Source: Hymenobacter sp. CRA2 (GTDB lineage: Bacteria; Bacteroidota; Bacteroidia; Cytophagales; Hymenobacteraceae). From it: 64,000 nt of DNA. The position numbers were made by a program, and so were the translations under genes. Positions 7,451-14,961 of the stretch are shown piece after piece; the stretch's first letter is position 1, and every line of letters begins with the position of its first letter. The stretch spans positions 186,001-250,000 of the forward strand of contig NZ_MVBC01000002.1 of NCBI RefSeq assembly GCF_002007105.1. The letters run 5' to 3'. A model generated the notes under the pieces. It was not told where the DNA came from and did no database searches. It worked only from the letters and a program-made list of their open reading frames with translations.

Positions 7451-9034
7451 ATGCGCAAGTTTACCCTATACCCCGCCGTGGCTGGCCTGCTGTGGCTGGG
7501 CGCCTGCCAAACCCAGGAGGAACAGCTAGTCCGACCCGAGCCGGCCGCCGCGGGGGAAGCGCTGAGCACTGCCGAGCTGGACGCGCAAATCTGGGCCCGG
7601 GTGCAGCAAAGCGGCAGCTACGACTGGCGCCAGGCCACCGACCACGTAGTTTGGAGCGCCCTGCAACGCTCCGACCAGGTGCTGAGCGTGGGCTACGCCC
7701 CTGCCGGCCATTGCAATCCGAACGAGACGCTACCCGCCAGTGCCGCCGACGATGCAGCTTACGCGCAGGCCCGTGAGCAGGTGCTGGCGCTGATCGTGGC
7801 CAGCGAGCAAGCCGCCGAACCGGCCGTGACGGCCCAGAACGTTCTGGTATTTCAGGAAAGCACGTTGCCGGTGCTCACCGTGCGCGTACGGCAGCTGAGC
7901 ACCGTGCAGCGCCTGCGCCGCTCCGGCCTCGTGCGCTACGCCGAGCCCATGGGTTACGAGCCTTACCACGCCACCGTAGCCAGCCGCACCGCCGCCAGCC
8001 TGAGCAGTAGCGGCTGCGGCAACAACGCCGCCACTGCCGGCCTGGCCGCCGGCTCCGACTACGTGGTGCTCAGCAACGGCAGCAAGTCGTCGTGGAACCA
8101 GGCCGATACCTACCACGGCATCCGCTCGGTCTGGTCGCAGAGCACCGGCCGTGGCGTCAAGATGGTTATCATCGATACGGGCTCGTCTACCGCGCAGGAA
8201 AACCTGGGTTCGGCTTTTAACCAAGGCCTGAGCACGGGCCGCACCATCGAGCGGCTGGTGACGCTACCGCGCAACAGCATCTTCGGCATCCCGTACGGCG
8301 ACGCCGAAACGCCCAACGACGGCTGCGGCCACGGCACCAGCATGGCCGGGGCAGCCGCCGCGCCCCGCGGCACCGACGGCGCCTCTACAGGCATTGCCTA
8401 CAACGCCAATCTCATCACCATCCGCGCCGCCGAGGATGTGTTCCTCGATGCCTCGCGCGAGGTGCAGGGCGTGTCCGATGCCTTCACGCTGGCCGCTGGT
8501 CGCGCCGATGTGCGCATCATCAGCATGAGCATGGGCCGCGTGACCAGCTCCTCCCAAATGGCCGATGCCATTCGGTACGCCTACGCGCGCGGCAAGCTCA
8601 TCTTCTGCGCCGCCGGCACCTCCTTCGATTGGTCGGCGGGCTGGGTGGGCGTCATCTTCCCCGCCAGCATGGCCGAGGCCGTGGCGGTGACGGGCGTAAA
8701 GGACAACCTCACCACCCGCTGCGACGAGTGCCACGTGGGGGCTGACGTGGAGTTTACGGTGGTCATGCAGCGCACCAGCAATAACCTGCGCCCCCTCTCC
8801 CTGGCTATGAGCGGCGACGCGCCCAGCACCGTCGGCGGCTCGTCGGTGTCCACGGCTTCGATGGCGGGCATGGCGGCCGTGGTTTGGAGCCGCTACCCCA
8901 CCGAAACGCGGGAGCAGATCAAAGCCCGCCTGGTAGCGGCCAGCTCCAACGCCACCAGCCGCGACCCGAACTTCGGCTACGGCCGCGTGAACCTGGCCCG
9001 GGCGGTGGGCGCCACTGCCACGCCGCTGCCGTAA
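7451..9034 (+). CDS. lipoprotein subtilisin-like serine protease (S8 family)
   Basis: 527 residues. The N-terminal MRKFTLYPAVAGLLWLGAC is a lipoprotein signal (Cys 19). A propeptide-like region (about 25-190) is followed by the S8 catalytic domain with Asp 242 (VIIDTGSS), His 294 (GCGHGTSMAG) and Ser 470 (STASMAG). The oxyanion-hole motif normally written AAGN reads AAGTSF, so the usual Asn is Thr, and the GTS before the nucleophile is changed to TAS. The protein may be a weak or specialised protease, or the oxyanion hole may be supplied differently. It is probably tethered to the outer or inner membrane. The start at 7451 was chosen over 7406 because it gives a proper lipobox. Confidence 0.85.
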   Translation: MRKFTLYPAVAGLLWLGACQTQEEQLVRPEPAAAGEALSTAELDAQIWARVQQSGSYDWRQATDHVVWSALQRSDQVLSVGYAPAGHCNPNETLPASAADDAAYAQAREQVLALIVASEQAAEPAVTAQNVLVFQESTLPVLTVRVRQLSTVQRLRRSGLVRYAEPMGYEPYHATVASRTAASLSSSGCGNNAATAGLAAGSDYVVLSNGSKSSWNQADTYHGIRSVWSQSTGRGVKMVIIDTGSSTAQENLGSAFNQGLSTGRTIERLVTLPRNSIFGIPYGDAETPNDGCGHGTSMAGAAAAPRGTDGASTGIAYNANLITIRAAEDVFLDASREVQGVSDAFTLAAGRADVRIISMSMGRVTSSSQMADAIRYAYARGKLIFCAAGTSFDWSAGWVGVIFPASMAEAVAVTGVKDNLTTRCDECHVGADVEFTVVMQRTSNNLRPLSLAMSGDAPSTVGGSSVSTASMAGMAAVVWSRYPTETREQIKARLVAASSNATSRDPNFGYGRVNLARAVGATATPLP

Positions 9035-9037
9035 AGC

Positions 9038-9101
9038 AGCTTGCTACAGCAAAGCGCCTCGCCCCGAAGCTTCGGGGCGAGGCGCTTTGCTGTAGCAAGC
9101 T
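9038..9101. terminator. perfect 64-bp palindrome between convergent genes
   Basis: Two 32-base arms are exact reverse complements with no spacer, centred on AAGCTT. It fills most of the gap between the protease stop (9034) and the convergent reductase stop (9109), and could act as a terminator in both directions. No long T-tract follows on either strand. Confidence 0.75.
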
Positions 9102-9108
9102 CAGACCT

Positions 9109-9747
9109 TTAGACTAATACCGGGCGCTGATTCAGCGCTTCGAGCATGCGGATGAAGTCCGCCTCCGCCTCGGTGCGCTCATCCGGGTTGAGGTGCTTGG
9201 CGCTACCGATCATAAAAGGTGCGTAGACCTGCATGCCGCAGTAAGCCAAGGTGCCCCGCAAAATATGGTTGAGCGTGCTTTCCAGGGTGGGCAACGTGCT
9301 GCCGTCCCACAAGTGATTGGGCGTACCCGAGGTCAACGACAGCAGTGCTTTCTTGCCGGCCAGCGCCTTGGTACCACCGTAGGCAAAACCAACGGCCAGC
9401 ACCCGGTCAATCCATCCTTTGAGAATGGCGGGTACTGAGTGCCACCAAAGCGGAAACTGCAGTAGCAGCAAATCACAGCGCCGCAGCTTTTCCATCTCGG
9501 CCTGCACATCGGCCGCAAACGTATCGTTGACCGCGGCGGCGCGCTGCTGGGCCTGCAAATCAAAGAAATCAGCCGCAGCGGGCGGGCTGAAGTCGGCCGG
9601 GCCACTGACGGCGGCGAAGCCCTGCCGGTACAGATCGGACACCTCTACCGTATGGCCGGCGGCGGTAAGGACCTCCTCGGCTAAGCGGGCAAGGCGGCCG
9701 TTGAAGGACGCTGGCTCGGGATGAGCCAGTACGAGAAGAACGTGCAT
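9109..9747 (-). CDS. NAD(P)H-dependent oxidoreductase, flavodoxin-like fold (MdaB/KefF type)
   Basis: 212 residues. It begins MHVLLVLAHPEPASFNGRLA, the FMN-phosphate-binding start of the Flavodoxin_2 family. Also visible are LLLLQFPLWWHSVPAILKGWIDRVL (active-site region of NQO1/MdaB-type enzymes) and SLTSGTP. It reduces quinones by two electrons using NAD(P)H and FMN, protecting against redox cycling. It is soluble, with no signal peptide. The exact substrate cannot be read from sequence. Confidence 0.9.
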   Translation of the reverse strand: MHVLLVLAHPEPASFNGRLARLAEEVLTAAGHTVEVSDLYRQGFAAVSGPADFSPPAAADFFDLQAQQRAAAVNDTFAADVQAEMEKLRRCDLLLLQFPLWWHSVPAILKGWIDRVLAVGFAYGGTKALAGKKALLSLTSGTPNHLWDGSTLPTLESTLNHILRGTLAYCGMQVYAPFMIGSAKHLNPDERTEAEADFIRMLEALNQRPVLV

Positions 9748-9813
9748 AACGGGGCAAAAAAAGCCACCGGCTCGTCTTGCGACGACACCGGCGGCGAGAT
9801 ACTTAGCGGAACG

Positions 9814-11619
9814 TTACTGCGGCAGCTGCAGCCACTTGCGGCGCACGGTCAACTGCTCGGGCGTGGCGTCGGCCGCCATGTCGATGCGGTAGCGGGTGGC
9901 CGTGCCAGCCAGCAGCGGGAAGCTCAGCTCGCGGGTCTGCCCGTCGCGCAGCACCAGCAGGCGCACCGTGCTGCCCACCGGGCGGGCCGCCATGGCTTGG
10001 TTGAGGTCCGTCGGGGGGCGCATACCGTCCACCGACAGGATTTCGTCGCTCACGTTCAGGCCGCCCTGCCAGGCGCTGCCGTCGCGCAGCACGCTGCTCA
10101 CCACAGCCCGGCCACCGGCGGCCGATACGGTGGCGCCCAGTGCCGCCGCATCCTGCGCGGCAGCGGAACTCAGGCGCAGGCCGGCGTAGCCCAGGGCGCC
10201 CTCGTAGTCGAGGCGCTTGGTGCCGTACACCGACTGACGGAAGAATTCGTCGAAGCGGCGGCCGGCTACTTTAGCCACGGCATCCTGAAACTCCGCGTCG
10301 GTGAAGCCGCGGCCCTGCTTTTTGTAATACTGATCGTAGAGGTAGCGCATCACGTCGTCGAGGCTCTTCTGGCCCTTCGTGGCGTTGATGACCATCAGAT
10401 CGAGCACTGCCCCGATAACCTCGCCCTTGTCGTAGTAGCTGATGGTGGAGTTGGGCGAGTTTTCGTTCGGGCGGTAGTACTTGATCCACGCGTCAAACGA
10501 GGCATCCGCCGCCGACTGCACCTTGTTGCCGGGCGTATTTTCGACCCGCGTAATACCGGTAGCCAGCTGATCGAGGTACTGCTGGGGCTTCTGGAAGCCG
10601 GCGCGCTGCACGATGAGGTTGGAGAAGTACTCCGTGCCGCCCTCGCTCAGCCAGAGCATACGGGTGTAGTTTTCCTTGTCGTAATCGAACGGCCCCAGCG
10701 CGATGGGCCGGATACGCTTCACGTTCCAGAGGTGGAAGTACTCGTGCGCGGCCAGGCCGAGGATGCCGTCGTAGCCGGCGGGCGTGTTGTAGGCGTTGCG
10801 CGAGACTTCCAGCGTGGTGGAGAACAAGTGCTCCAGGCCCCCGCCGCCGCGCTCCAGGTTGTGCACGATGAACAGGTAGCGGTCCAGCGGGTTCTGGCCC
10901 ACCACTTTCTGCGCCGTCTCGCAGATGCGCTTGAAGTCGGCCACCACCCGCTGCTCGTCGTAGTTGGCTTGGCCGTACATAGCAATGCGGTGCGGCGTGC
11001 CGCCGGCCTCAAACGACAACACCTTGTGGTTGCCGATTTCGATGGGCGAGTCGGCCAGCTCGTCGTAGTTGCTCGACTGGAACGTGAACGACGGGCCGTT
11101 GCCGGCAGGCTTCAGGCTGGTCGACACTTCCTTCCAGCCTTCGAAGGGGCGCACTTCCACCGTCGAGGGCAGTTGCTTCTGGCCGTCGGGGTACATGAAT
11201 ACGCTGGTGCCGTTCAGGTAGCCGTGCGAGGCATCAATGAAGCTCGTGCGCACGCTCAGTTCGTTGGCATACACGCGGTAGCGCACCGTGAAGTCCTTCT
11301 GCCCGGCGTGCGTGATGCGCCAGGTATTCTTGTTGATTTTGTCGACGGCCAGGTCTTTGCCTGCGCTCTGCGCCCCGAACGACTCCACGTTCTTGGCAAA
11401 CTCGCGCACCAAGTACGAGCCCGGCGCCCACACCGGCATTTTTACGTCGGTGGTGCGGCCCGAAAAGCCGCTGAGCTGCATCTCGACTTCGAAGTAGTGC
11501 GTTTGCGGGGCGGGCATGGTCAGCACGTAGCGCAGGGTGGGCGCTGCCCAGGCCGGAGCGGCGCCGAGCAGCGCCAGGGAGGCCGTTGCGCCGAGCCGGC
11601 GCCATGAGGAGTGAAGCAT
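9814..11619 (-). CDS. M61-family metallopeptidase with PDZ domain
   Basis: 601 residues. A signal peptide (MLHSSWRRLGATASLALLG to AWA) precedes an N-terminal beta domain. The M61 catalytic domain has zinc motif HEYFH at residues 292-296 (AAHEYFHLWNVKR) and downstream acidic residues in LWLSEGGTEYFS. A C-terminal PDZ domain follows from about residue 490 (GGRAVVSSVLRDGSAWQGGL, SVDGMRP). Family members are glycyl aminopeptidases or related exopeptidases acting in the periplasm or outside the cell. The ATG at 11619 was chosen because the longer frame to 11727 has no signal peptide. It is divergent from the NlpC/P60 gene. Confidence 0.92.
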   Translation of the reverse strand: MLHSSWRRLGATASLALLGAAPAWAAPTLRYVLTMPAPQTHYFEVEMQLSGFSGRTTDVKMPVWAPGSYLVREFAKNVESFGAQSAGKDLAVDKINKNTWRITHAGQKDFTVRYRVYANELSVRTSFIDASHGYLNGTSVFMYPDGQKQLPSTVEVRPFEGWKEVSTSLKPAGNGPSFTFQSSNYDELADSPIEIGNHKVLSFEAGGTPHRIAMYGQANYDEQRVVADFKRICETAQKVVGQNPLDRYLFIVHNLERGGGGLEHLFSTTLEVSRNAYNTPAGYDGILGLAAHEYFHLWNVKRIRPIALGPFDYDKENYTRMLWLSEGGTEYFSNLIVQRAGFQKPQQYLDQLATGITRVENTPGNKVQSAADASFDAWIKYYRPNENSPNSTISYYDKGEVIGAVLDLMVINATKGQKSLDDVMRYLYDQYYKKQGRGFTDAEFQDAVAKVAGRRFDEFFRQSVYGTKRLDYEGALGYAGLRLSSAAAQDAAALGATVSAAGGRAVVSSVLRDGSAWQGGLNVSDEILSVDGMRPPTDLNQAMAARPVGSTVRLLVLRDGQTRELSFPLLAGTATRYRIDMAADATPEQLTVRRKWLQLPQ

Positions 11620-11804
11620 GTAATCGGTGGGGAGGTGAATGATACCGCTGTAAACCGCGCGGCACGCCACTGACGAGGCTACGGGCGCGGGGCTGCAAAG
11701 TAAGCCGGAAAAGTGCCTCGCGCCCACCTCGGCAACACCCGCGGCGGCCCTTGCGTTAGGCAGAATGCCGCCGTTTCACACCACCCGCACGGCTTGGCAC
11801 GATT

Positions 11805-12365
11805 ATGCGTACCGTCTGGCTCGTGTTTGGCTCCCTGATGACTCTGCTGCTGGGCGTACTGGCCTGGCAAAACCTGCGCCCCAATGCCCCCGTGCCCGCC
11901 TCCGGCGACCTGCCGCCCGTGCGCGCGGTGGTGTACCGCGCTACCCTGCCCCACCACGCCGCCAACGACCGCGGCGACGAGGTAGTGCGTACGGCGCTGC
12001 GCCAGCTCGGCAAAGCGTACTGCTACGCCGGCACCACGCCCGAGGGCGGCTTCGACTGCTCTGGCTTTTTAACCTACGTCTACAGCCAGTTCGGCATCAA
12101 TGTGCCGCACTCCTCCGCCCTCCAATACCAAACCGGCACGGCCATACCGCGCGCCCAGGCCCGCAAGGGCGACCTGATCATCTTTACCGGCACGGCCCAG
12201 GACGCCGCCACCCCAGGCCACGCGGGCATCGTCATTTCCGAGCCGGGCCAGCCGTTGCGCTTCGTGCATTCATCCTCCTCCAAGCGCGACCCAGGCGTAA
12301 AAATCAGCCAGGTGGACGGCACCGACTACGAACGGCGCTTCCTCGGCATCCGCCGCGTGCTCTGA
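11805..12365 (+). CDS. NlpC/P60 (C40) cell-wall hydrolase
   Basis: 186 residues. An N-terminal signal anchor (MRTVWLVFGSLMTLLLGVLA) is followed by the C40 domain with Cys 85 in GGFDCSGFLTYVY, His 139 in PGHAGIVISE and the third polar residue His 155 in FVHSSSSK. These enzymes cut gamma-D-Glu to diamino-acid bonds in peptidoglycan stem peptides. It has no SH3 or LysM domain, so it is a compact single-domain form. It converges, across a 400-base repeat-bearing gap, with the micropeptide gene at 12768-12839. Confidence 0.92.
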   Translation: MRTVWLVFGSLMTLLLGVLAWQNLRPNAPVPASGDLPPVRAVVYRATLPHHAANDRGDEVVRTALRQLGKAYCYAGTTPEGGFDCSGFLTYVYSQFGINVPHSSALQYQTGTAIPRAQARKGDLIIFTGTAQDAATPGHAGIVISEPGQPLRFVHSSSSKRDPGVKISQVDGTDYERRFLGIRRVL

Positions 12366-12397
12366 AACCATAACGCCCAGACCAGCACAGCTGCACC

Positions 12398-12581
12398 GGC
12401 CGTCATTGCGAGCAACGCGAACCGGAGGTCGACGTAGTCAAGCAATCCTTCCTCTCGCGGCACAAACGGTACAAACAGCACCGTCCGACACCACAGACGC
12501 TGGTTCCGGACGGTGCGGCTCATTTGGTCGGCACGCTGTACAGGACCGATTGCTTCGTCCTTCGTCCTCGCAATGACGGCC
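12398..12581. repeat. 184-bp inverted-repeat element A (REP/MITE-like)
   Basis: The ends are perfect 15-base inverted repeats (GGCCGTCATTGCGAG and CTCGCAATGACGGCC). Just inside them, AGCAATCC and GATTGCTTCG partly pair. The centre holds another hairpin (GCACCGTCCG with CGGACGGTGC). It encodes no protein of its own. The left half (about 60 bases) is closely similar to bases 40737-40795, so this is a dispersed family rather than a unique structure. It lies between the convergent C40 gene and the micropeptide gene. Confidence 0.75.
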
Positions 12582-12619
12582 AGTTGAGCCGCGGCTTAAC
12601 CGAAGCGCGTAGAAACAGC

Positions 12620-12653
12620 GAAGCCCGGCTTCCTTCACAGGGAGCCGGGCTTC
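12620..12653. terminator. terminator-like hairpin beside repeat A
   Basis: Arms GAAGCCCGGCT and AGCCGGGCTTC plus two inner G-C pairs around a six-base loop. There are only weak T-rich flanks on either strand. It could end the minus-strand micropeptide transcript about 115 bases after its stop codon. Confidence 0.5.
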
Positions 12654-12767
12654 TAATCCTGGGGCCATCTTACCAAGCGACCGGCCACCGGGGATACCGG
12701 TGCGGCCATCTTAGTTCAGACCTGCCGTAATGCAGGGAAACATACGCTCCCCCGCGACACTTGAGTG

Positions 12768-12839
12768 TTACGCGCGTTCGGCGGTGAAGCGAACGACATT
12801 ACTCAGGCTTGGCAGGATGGATTTGGGACTATCAGACAT
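12768..12839 (-). CDS. 23-residue micropeptide with strong Shine-Dalgarno
   Basis: ATG at 12839 opens a 23-codon frame ending TAA: MSDSPKSILPSLSN then VVRFTAERA. It is preceded by AAAGAAAGGAGGTACAAAATG, a textbook Shine-Dalgarno at ideal spacing, which no other gene in the window has. A promoter (-33 TTTTG, 18 bases, -7 TAACTTTA) lies about 100 bases upstream, leaving a structured leader of about 90 bases. After the stop the same frame continues for 19 codons, with an internal ATG at 12743 giving a ten-residue MFPCITAGLN, to a second TAA. I recognise no family. It may be a leader peptide, a signalling or RiPP-like peptide, or the coding part of a dual-function small RNA. Confidence 0.6.
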   Translation of the reverse strand: MSDSPKSILPSLSNVVRFTAERA

Positions 12840-12935
12840 TTTGTACCTCCTTTCTTTTTGATGAAACATCTCCCGCGGGGGCGCTACCAACAACTTAGGT
12901 CCGCTGGCCGGGGCTGAAGCACTCGCTTCGGTTAC

Positions 12936-12966
12936 TAAAGTTATATCTGGTACGAATGGTTCAAAA
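12936..12966 (-). promoter_or_regulatory. promoter of the micropeptide unit
   Basis: On the minus strand: TTTTG (12966-12962), 18 bases, then TAACTTTA (12943-12936). It fits the Bacteroidota -33/-7 pattern with one mismatch in the -7 box. The predicted transcript start is near 12929. Confidence 0.55.
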
Positions 12967-13133
12967 TAAAAAGCCGGTTTTTTTTAGCCCTGACCGGGTT
13001 TTTCCGCCAGCTATTTGATTTTCAGCACTATTATTTTTAGCCACCCCATCCTACCGCCCCTTTGCTCCCGAGCTTGGTACGTTACTTGATTTAGTGGCGG
13101 CGCGTCGTTTGTTGCGGCGTCAAGTTGCTTTTG

Positions 13134-13141
13134 TATATTTT
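13134..13141 (+). promoter_or_regulatory. -7-like box TATATTTT upstream of the first DUF2147 gene
   Basis: One mismatch to TAnnTTTG. A TTTG at 13108-13111 lies 22 bases upstream as a possible -33 element. It leaves a leader of about 30 bases before the ATG at 13176. Confidence 0.4.
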
Positions 13142-13175
13142 CCGCCACCAACCTCATTCCCATACCCTCCTACTC

Positions 13176-13613
13176 ATGAAAAGACTCCTCCTGTGCCTCG
13201 TCGTGTTGCTCGGCCTGGCCGGTGCGGCCTCCGCCCAAAGCCTCTCGCCGCTGGGCGTGTGGACCAACAGCGAGAAGAAAGCGACGTTCGAGATTTACAA
13301 GTGCGGCGATAAGCTGTGCGGCAAAATCGTGACGCTGGCCGTGCCCAACGACCCGGCTACGGGCAAACCCAAAACCGACAGCCAGAACCCCGATCCGAAG
13401 CTGCGCAACCGCCCGCGCATGGGCCTCGTGTTTATGCGCGACTTCGAGTACGACGGCGACAATAAGTGGGACGATGGCAAAATCTACGACCCCGAAAACG
13501 GCAAAGAGTACTCCTGCTACATGAAAATGCTCAACGCCAACACGATGGAGGTAAAAGGCTACATCGGCTTTTCCCTCATCGGCCGCTCGCAGACGTGGAC
13601 GCGCGTGAAATAG
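13176..13613 (+). CDS. exported DUF2147 protein, copy 1
   Basis: 145 residues. A signal peptide (MKRLLLCLVVLLGLAGAASAQ) is followed by a single DUF2147 domain: SPLGVWTNSEKKATFEIYKC, then CGKIVTL, QNPDPKLRNRP, GKIYDPENGKEYSCYMKM and VKGYIGFSLIGRSQTWTRV. The family is a small periplasmic beta-barrel with a conserved GVW start and GYIGF end; its function is unknown. Two Cys (KCGDKLCG) probably form a disulfide. The longer frame from 13125 was rejected because the ATG at 13176 gives the signal peptide. A paralog follows 124 bases downstream. Confidence 0.9.
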   Translation: MKRLLLCLVVLLGLAGAASAQSLSPLGVWTNSEKKATFEIYKCGDKLCGKIVTLAVPNDPATGKPKTDSQNPDPKLRNRPRMGLVFMRDFEYDGDNKWDDGKIYDPENGKEYSCYMKMLNANTMEVKGYIGFSLIGRSQTWTRVK

Positions 13614-13636
13614 CCCTCGGCATCGGCTGAGACGCT

Positions 13637-13673
13637 AGCGGCCTGCCCCGACGATGGGGCAGGCCGCTTTTTT
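13637..13673 (+). terminator. rho-independent terminator
   Basis: Thirteen-base arms AGCGGCCTGCCCC and GGGGCAGGCCGCT, a short loop, then TTTTTT. It separates the two DUF2147 genes, so they are probably transcribed independently. Confidence 0.85.
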
Positions 13674-13737
13674 GTGCCCGTTGAACGGGAATGGCCCGGC
13701 TTGTGTACTTTAGGGCAATAGCCCAAACGTTTTCCCT

Positions 13738-14193
13738 TTGTTTTTTCTGCGTTACCTGCTCCTGCCGCTGCTCCTCCTGCTTGGCGCTCCGGCGGCCCGT
13801 GCTCAAACCGGTGCACCCGATGCCCCGCCCCTCGGCGTGTGGACGGACGAGCAAGGCGAAACCCAAGTAGAGCTGTACCGCTGCGGCGAACAGCTCTGCG
13901 GCCGCATTGTGCAGCTGCTGCACGGCACCGATGCCGAGGGCAAGCCCCGCCTCGACGTGCACAACCCCGACCCGAAACGGCGCACCCAGCCGCACGTGGG
14001 CCTGACCATCATTCAGGATTTGCACTTCAACCCCGACGAAAAGCGCTGGGACGGCGGCCAGATCTACGACCCGGACAACGGCCGGACCTACTCCTGCTAC
14101 GTGCGTCCGCTGACGGGCGACCGGCTGGAAGTCAAAGGCTACATCGGGTTTGCCCTCGTGGGCCGCGCGCAAGTGTGGAAACGCGTGCGTTAA
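13738..14193 (+). CDS. exported DUF2147 protein, copy 2
   Basis: 151 residues, paralogous to the previous gene over the whole mature domain (PPLGVWTDEQGE, CGEQLCGRIVQL, NPDPKRRTQP, IYDPDNGRTYSCYV, VKGYIGFALVGRAQVWKRV). The only start that keeps the signal peptide (FFLRYLLLPLLLLLGAPAARA) is TTG at 13738; an in-frame stop lies shortly upstream and no ATG or GTG intervenes. TACTTTAG near 13706 may be its -7 box. Function unknown; the copies differ most in the charged loop between the two conserved halves. Confidence 0.88.
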   Translation: MFFLRYLLLPLLLLLGAPAARAQTGAPDAPPLGVWTDEQGETQVELYRCGEQLCGRIVQLLHGTDAEGKPRLDVHNPDPKRRTQPHVGLTIIQDLHFNPDEKRWDGGQIYDPDNGRTYSCYVRPLTGDRLEVKGYIGFALVGRAQVWKRVR

Positions 14194-14274
14194 TGGCCGT
14201 TGCTACCGCGGCTTCCCGCGAAACTATTTTGCCAAGCCCGTGTTTTCCGGCTGTCTGCCCACGTTACTTGGCCA

Positions 14275-14892
14275 TTGTTACAGTTTCTCCGACGCCTATT
14301 CAAGGGGCAAAAGCCCGATGCCGACTGGCAGCCGCTGCAGCGCTCCGCCGCGGAGCAGCGCGCCTACGCGCAATGGGTAGCTGATGAGGTGTACCGCAAC
14401 TGGCTCGGTCCCTACTTCAAAGCCTACCATTACTGCAAAGCCGGCTTGCCGCCCTGCCACGGCGGCCTGCGCGTGCAGCGCCTGGAGTCCTGCGGGCAGC
14501 ACGGCGCCCTGCTGCTGTACGATGCGGGCATCGGCGTAAGCAATTTCCGCCACCTGTTTGACCTGCTTCGCGACCGGACGCAGGCTTTGGGCTACCACCT
14601 GGCGGCCTCTGATGTGCGGACGCGGCAGCACCCGCGCTATCAGGAAACCATTGCCAAGCACTTTCTGAAGCCCACCCCACACGACTGCCCCGAAACCGGC
14701 CGCTGCCAGCAGCGCTTCGGCACGGTAACTATCGATTTGGTTAGCCTGAACGGCAAGCCCGGGTTTATCCGCCTCGTGTGCAATCCGATTCAGGACGAGA
14801 TGTTCTGCCCGGCGTTTTCCTTTGACGAGTTCATGAACGCCCTTTTTAACGTTTCGTCCCCGGCGGCCGCTCCGGTTTCGTCCGGCAAGTAA
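14275..14892 (+). CDS. cysteine-rich protein of unknown function
   Basis: About 205 residues, with an uncertain start. No ATG precedes the conserved part; TTG at 14275 gives MLQFLRRLFKGQKPDADWQP, and TTG at 14200 would add 25 residues. The body holds seven or more Cys in short pairs (YCKAGLPPCHGG, ESCGQHG, DCPETGRC, VCNP, FCPAF), enough for a metal site or several disulfides. Clear secondary structure is present (YDAGIGVSNFRHLFDLLRDR, FGTVTIDLVSL, FSFDEFMNALFN). There is no signal peptide, so a cytoplasmic zinc-binding protein is possible. No family recognised. Confidence 0.6.
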   Translation: MLQFLRRLFKGQKPDADWQPLQRSAAEQRAYAQWVADEVYRNWLGPYFKAYHYCKAGLPPCHGGLRVQRLESCGQHGALLLYDAGIGVSNFRHLFDLLRDRTQALGYHLAASDVRTRQHPRYQETIAKHFLKPTPHDCPETGRCQQRFGTVTIDLVSLNGKPGFIRLVCNPIQDEMFCPAFSFDEFMNALFNVSSPAAAPVSSGK

Positions 14893-14896
14893 CTTC

Positions 14897-14950
14897 CACC
14901 ACCAACAAAAGCGCCGCTGCACAATTGCAGCGGCGCTTTTGTTGGTGGTG
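14897..14950. terminator. bidirectional terminator hairpin, 25-bp perfect arms
   Basis: The two 25-base arms are exact reverse complements around the loop CAAT. Each strand has AAAA...TTTT at the stem shoulders (GCGGCGCTTTTGTTGG). It lies between the convergent stops at 14892 and 14962. Confidence 0.85.
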
Positions 14951-14961
14951 AGCCTATTCTA

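Noticed and set aside
9721-11607. Long plus-strand frame antisense to the M61 peptidase
   Set aside because: The M61 gene has the zinc motif and signal peptide; the antisense frame has none and is another GC artefact.
12438-12668. 76-codon minus-strand frame through repeat A
   Set aside because: It lies in the inverted-repeat element and has no start context or homology.
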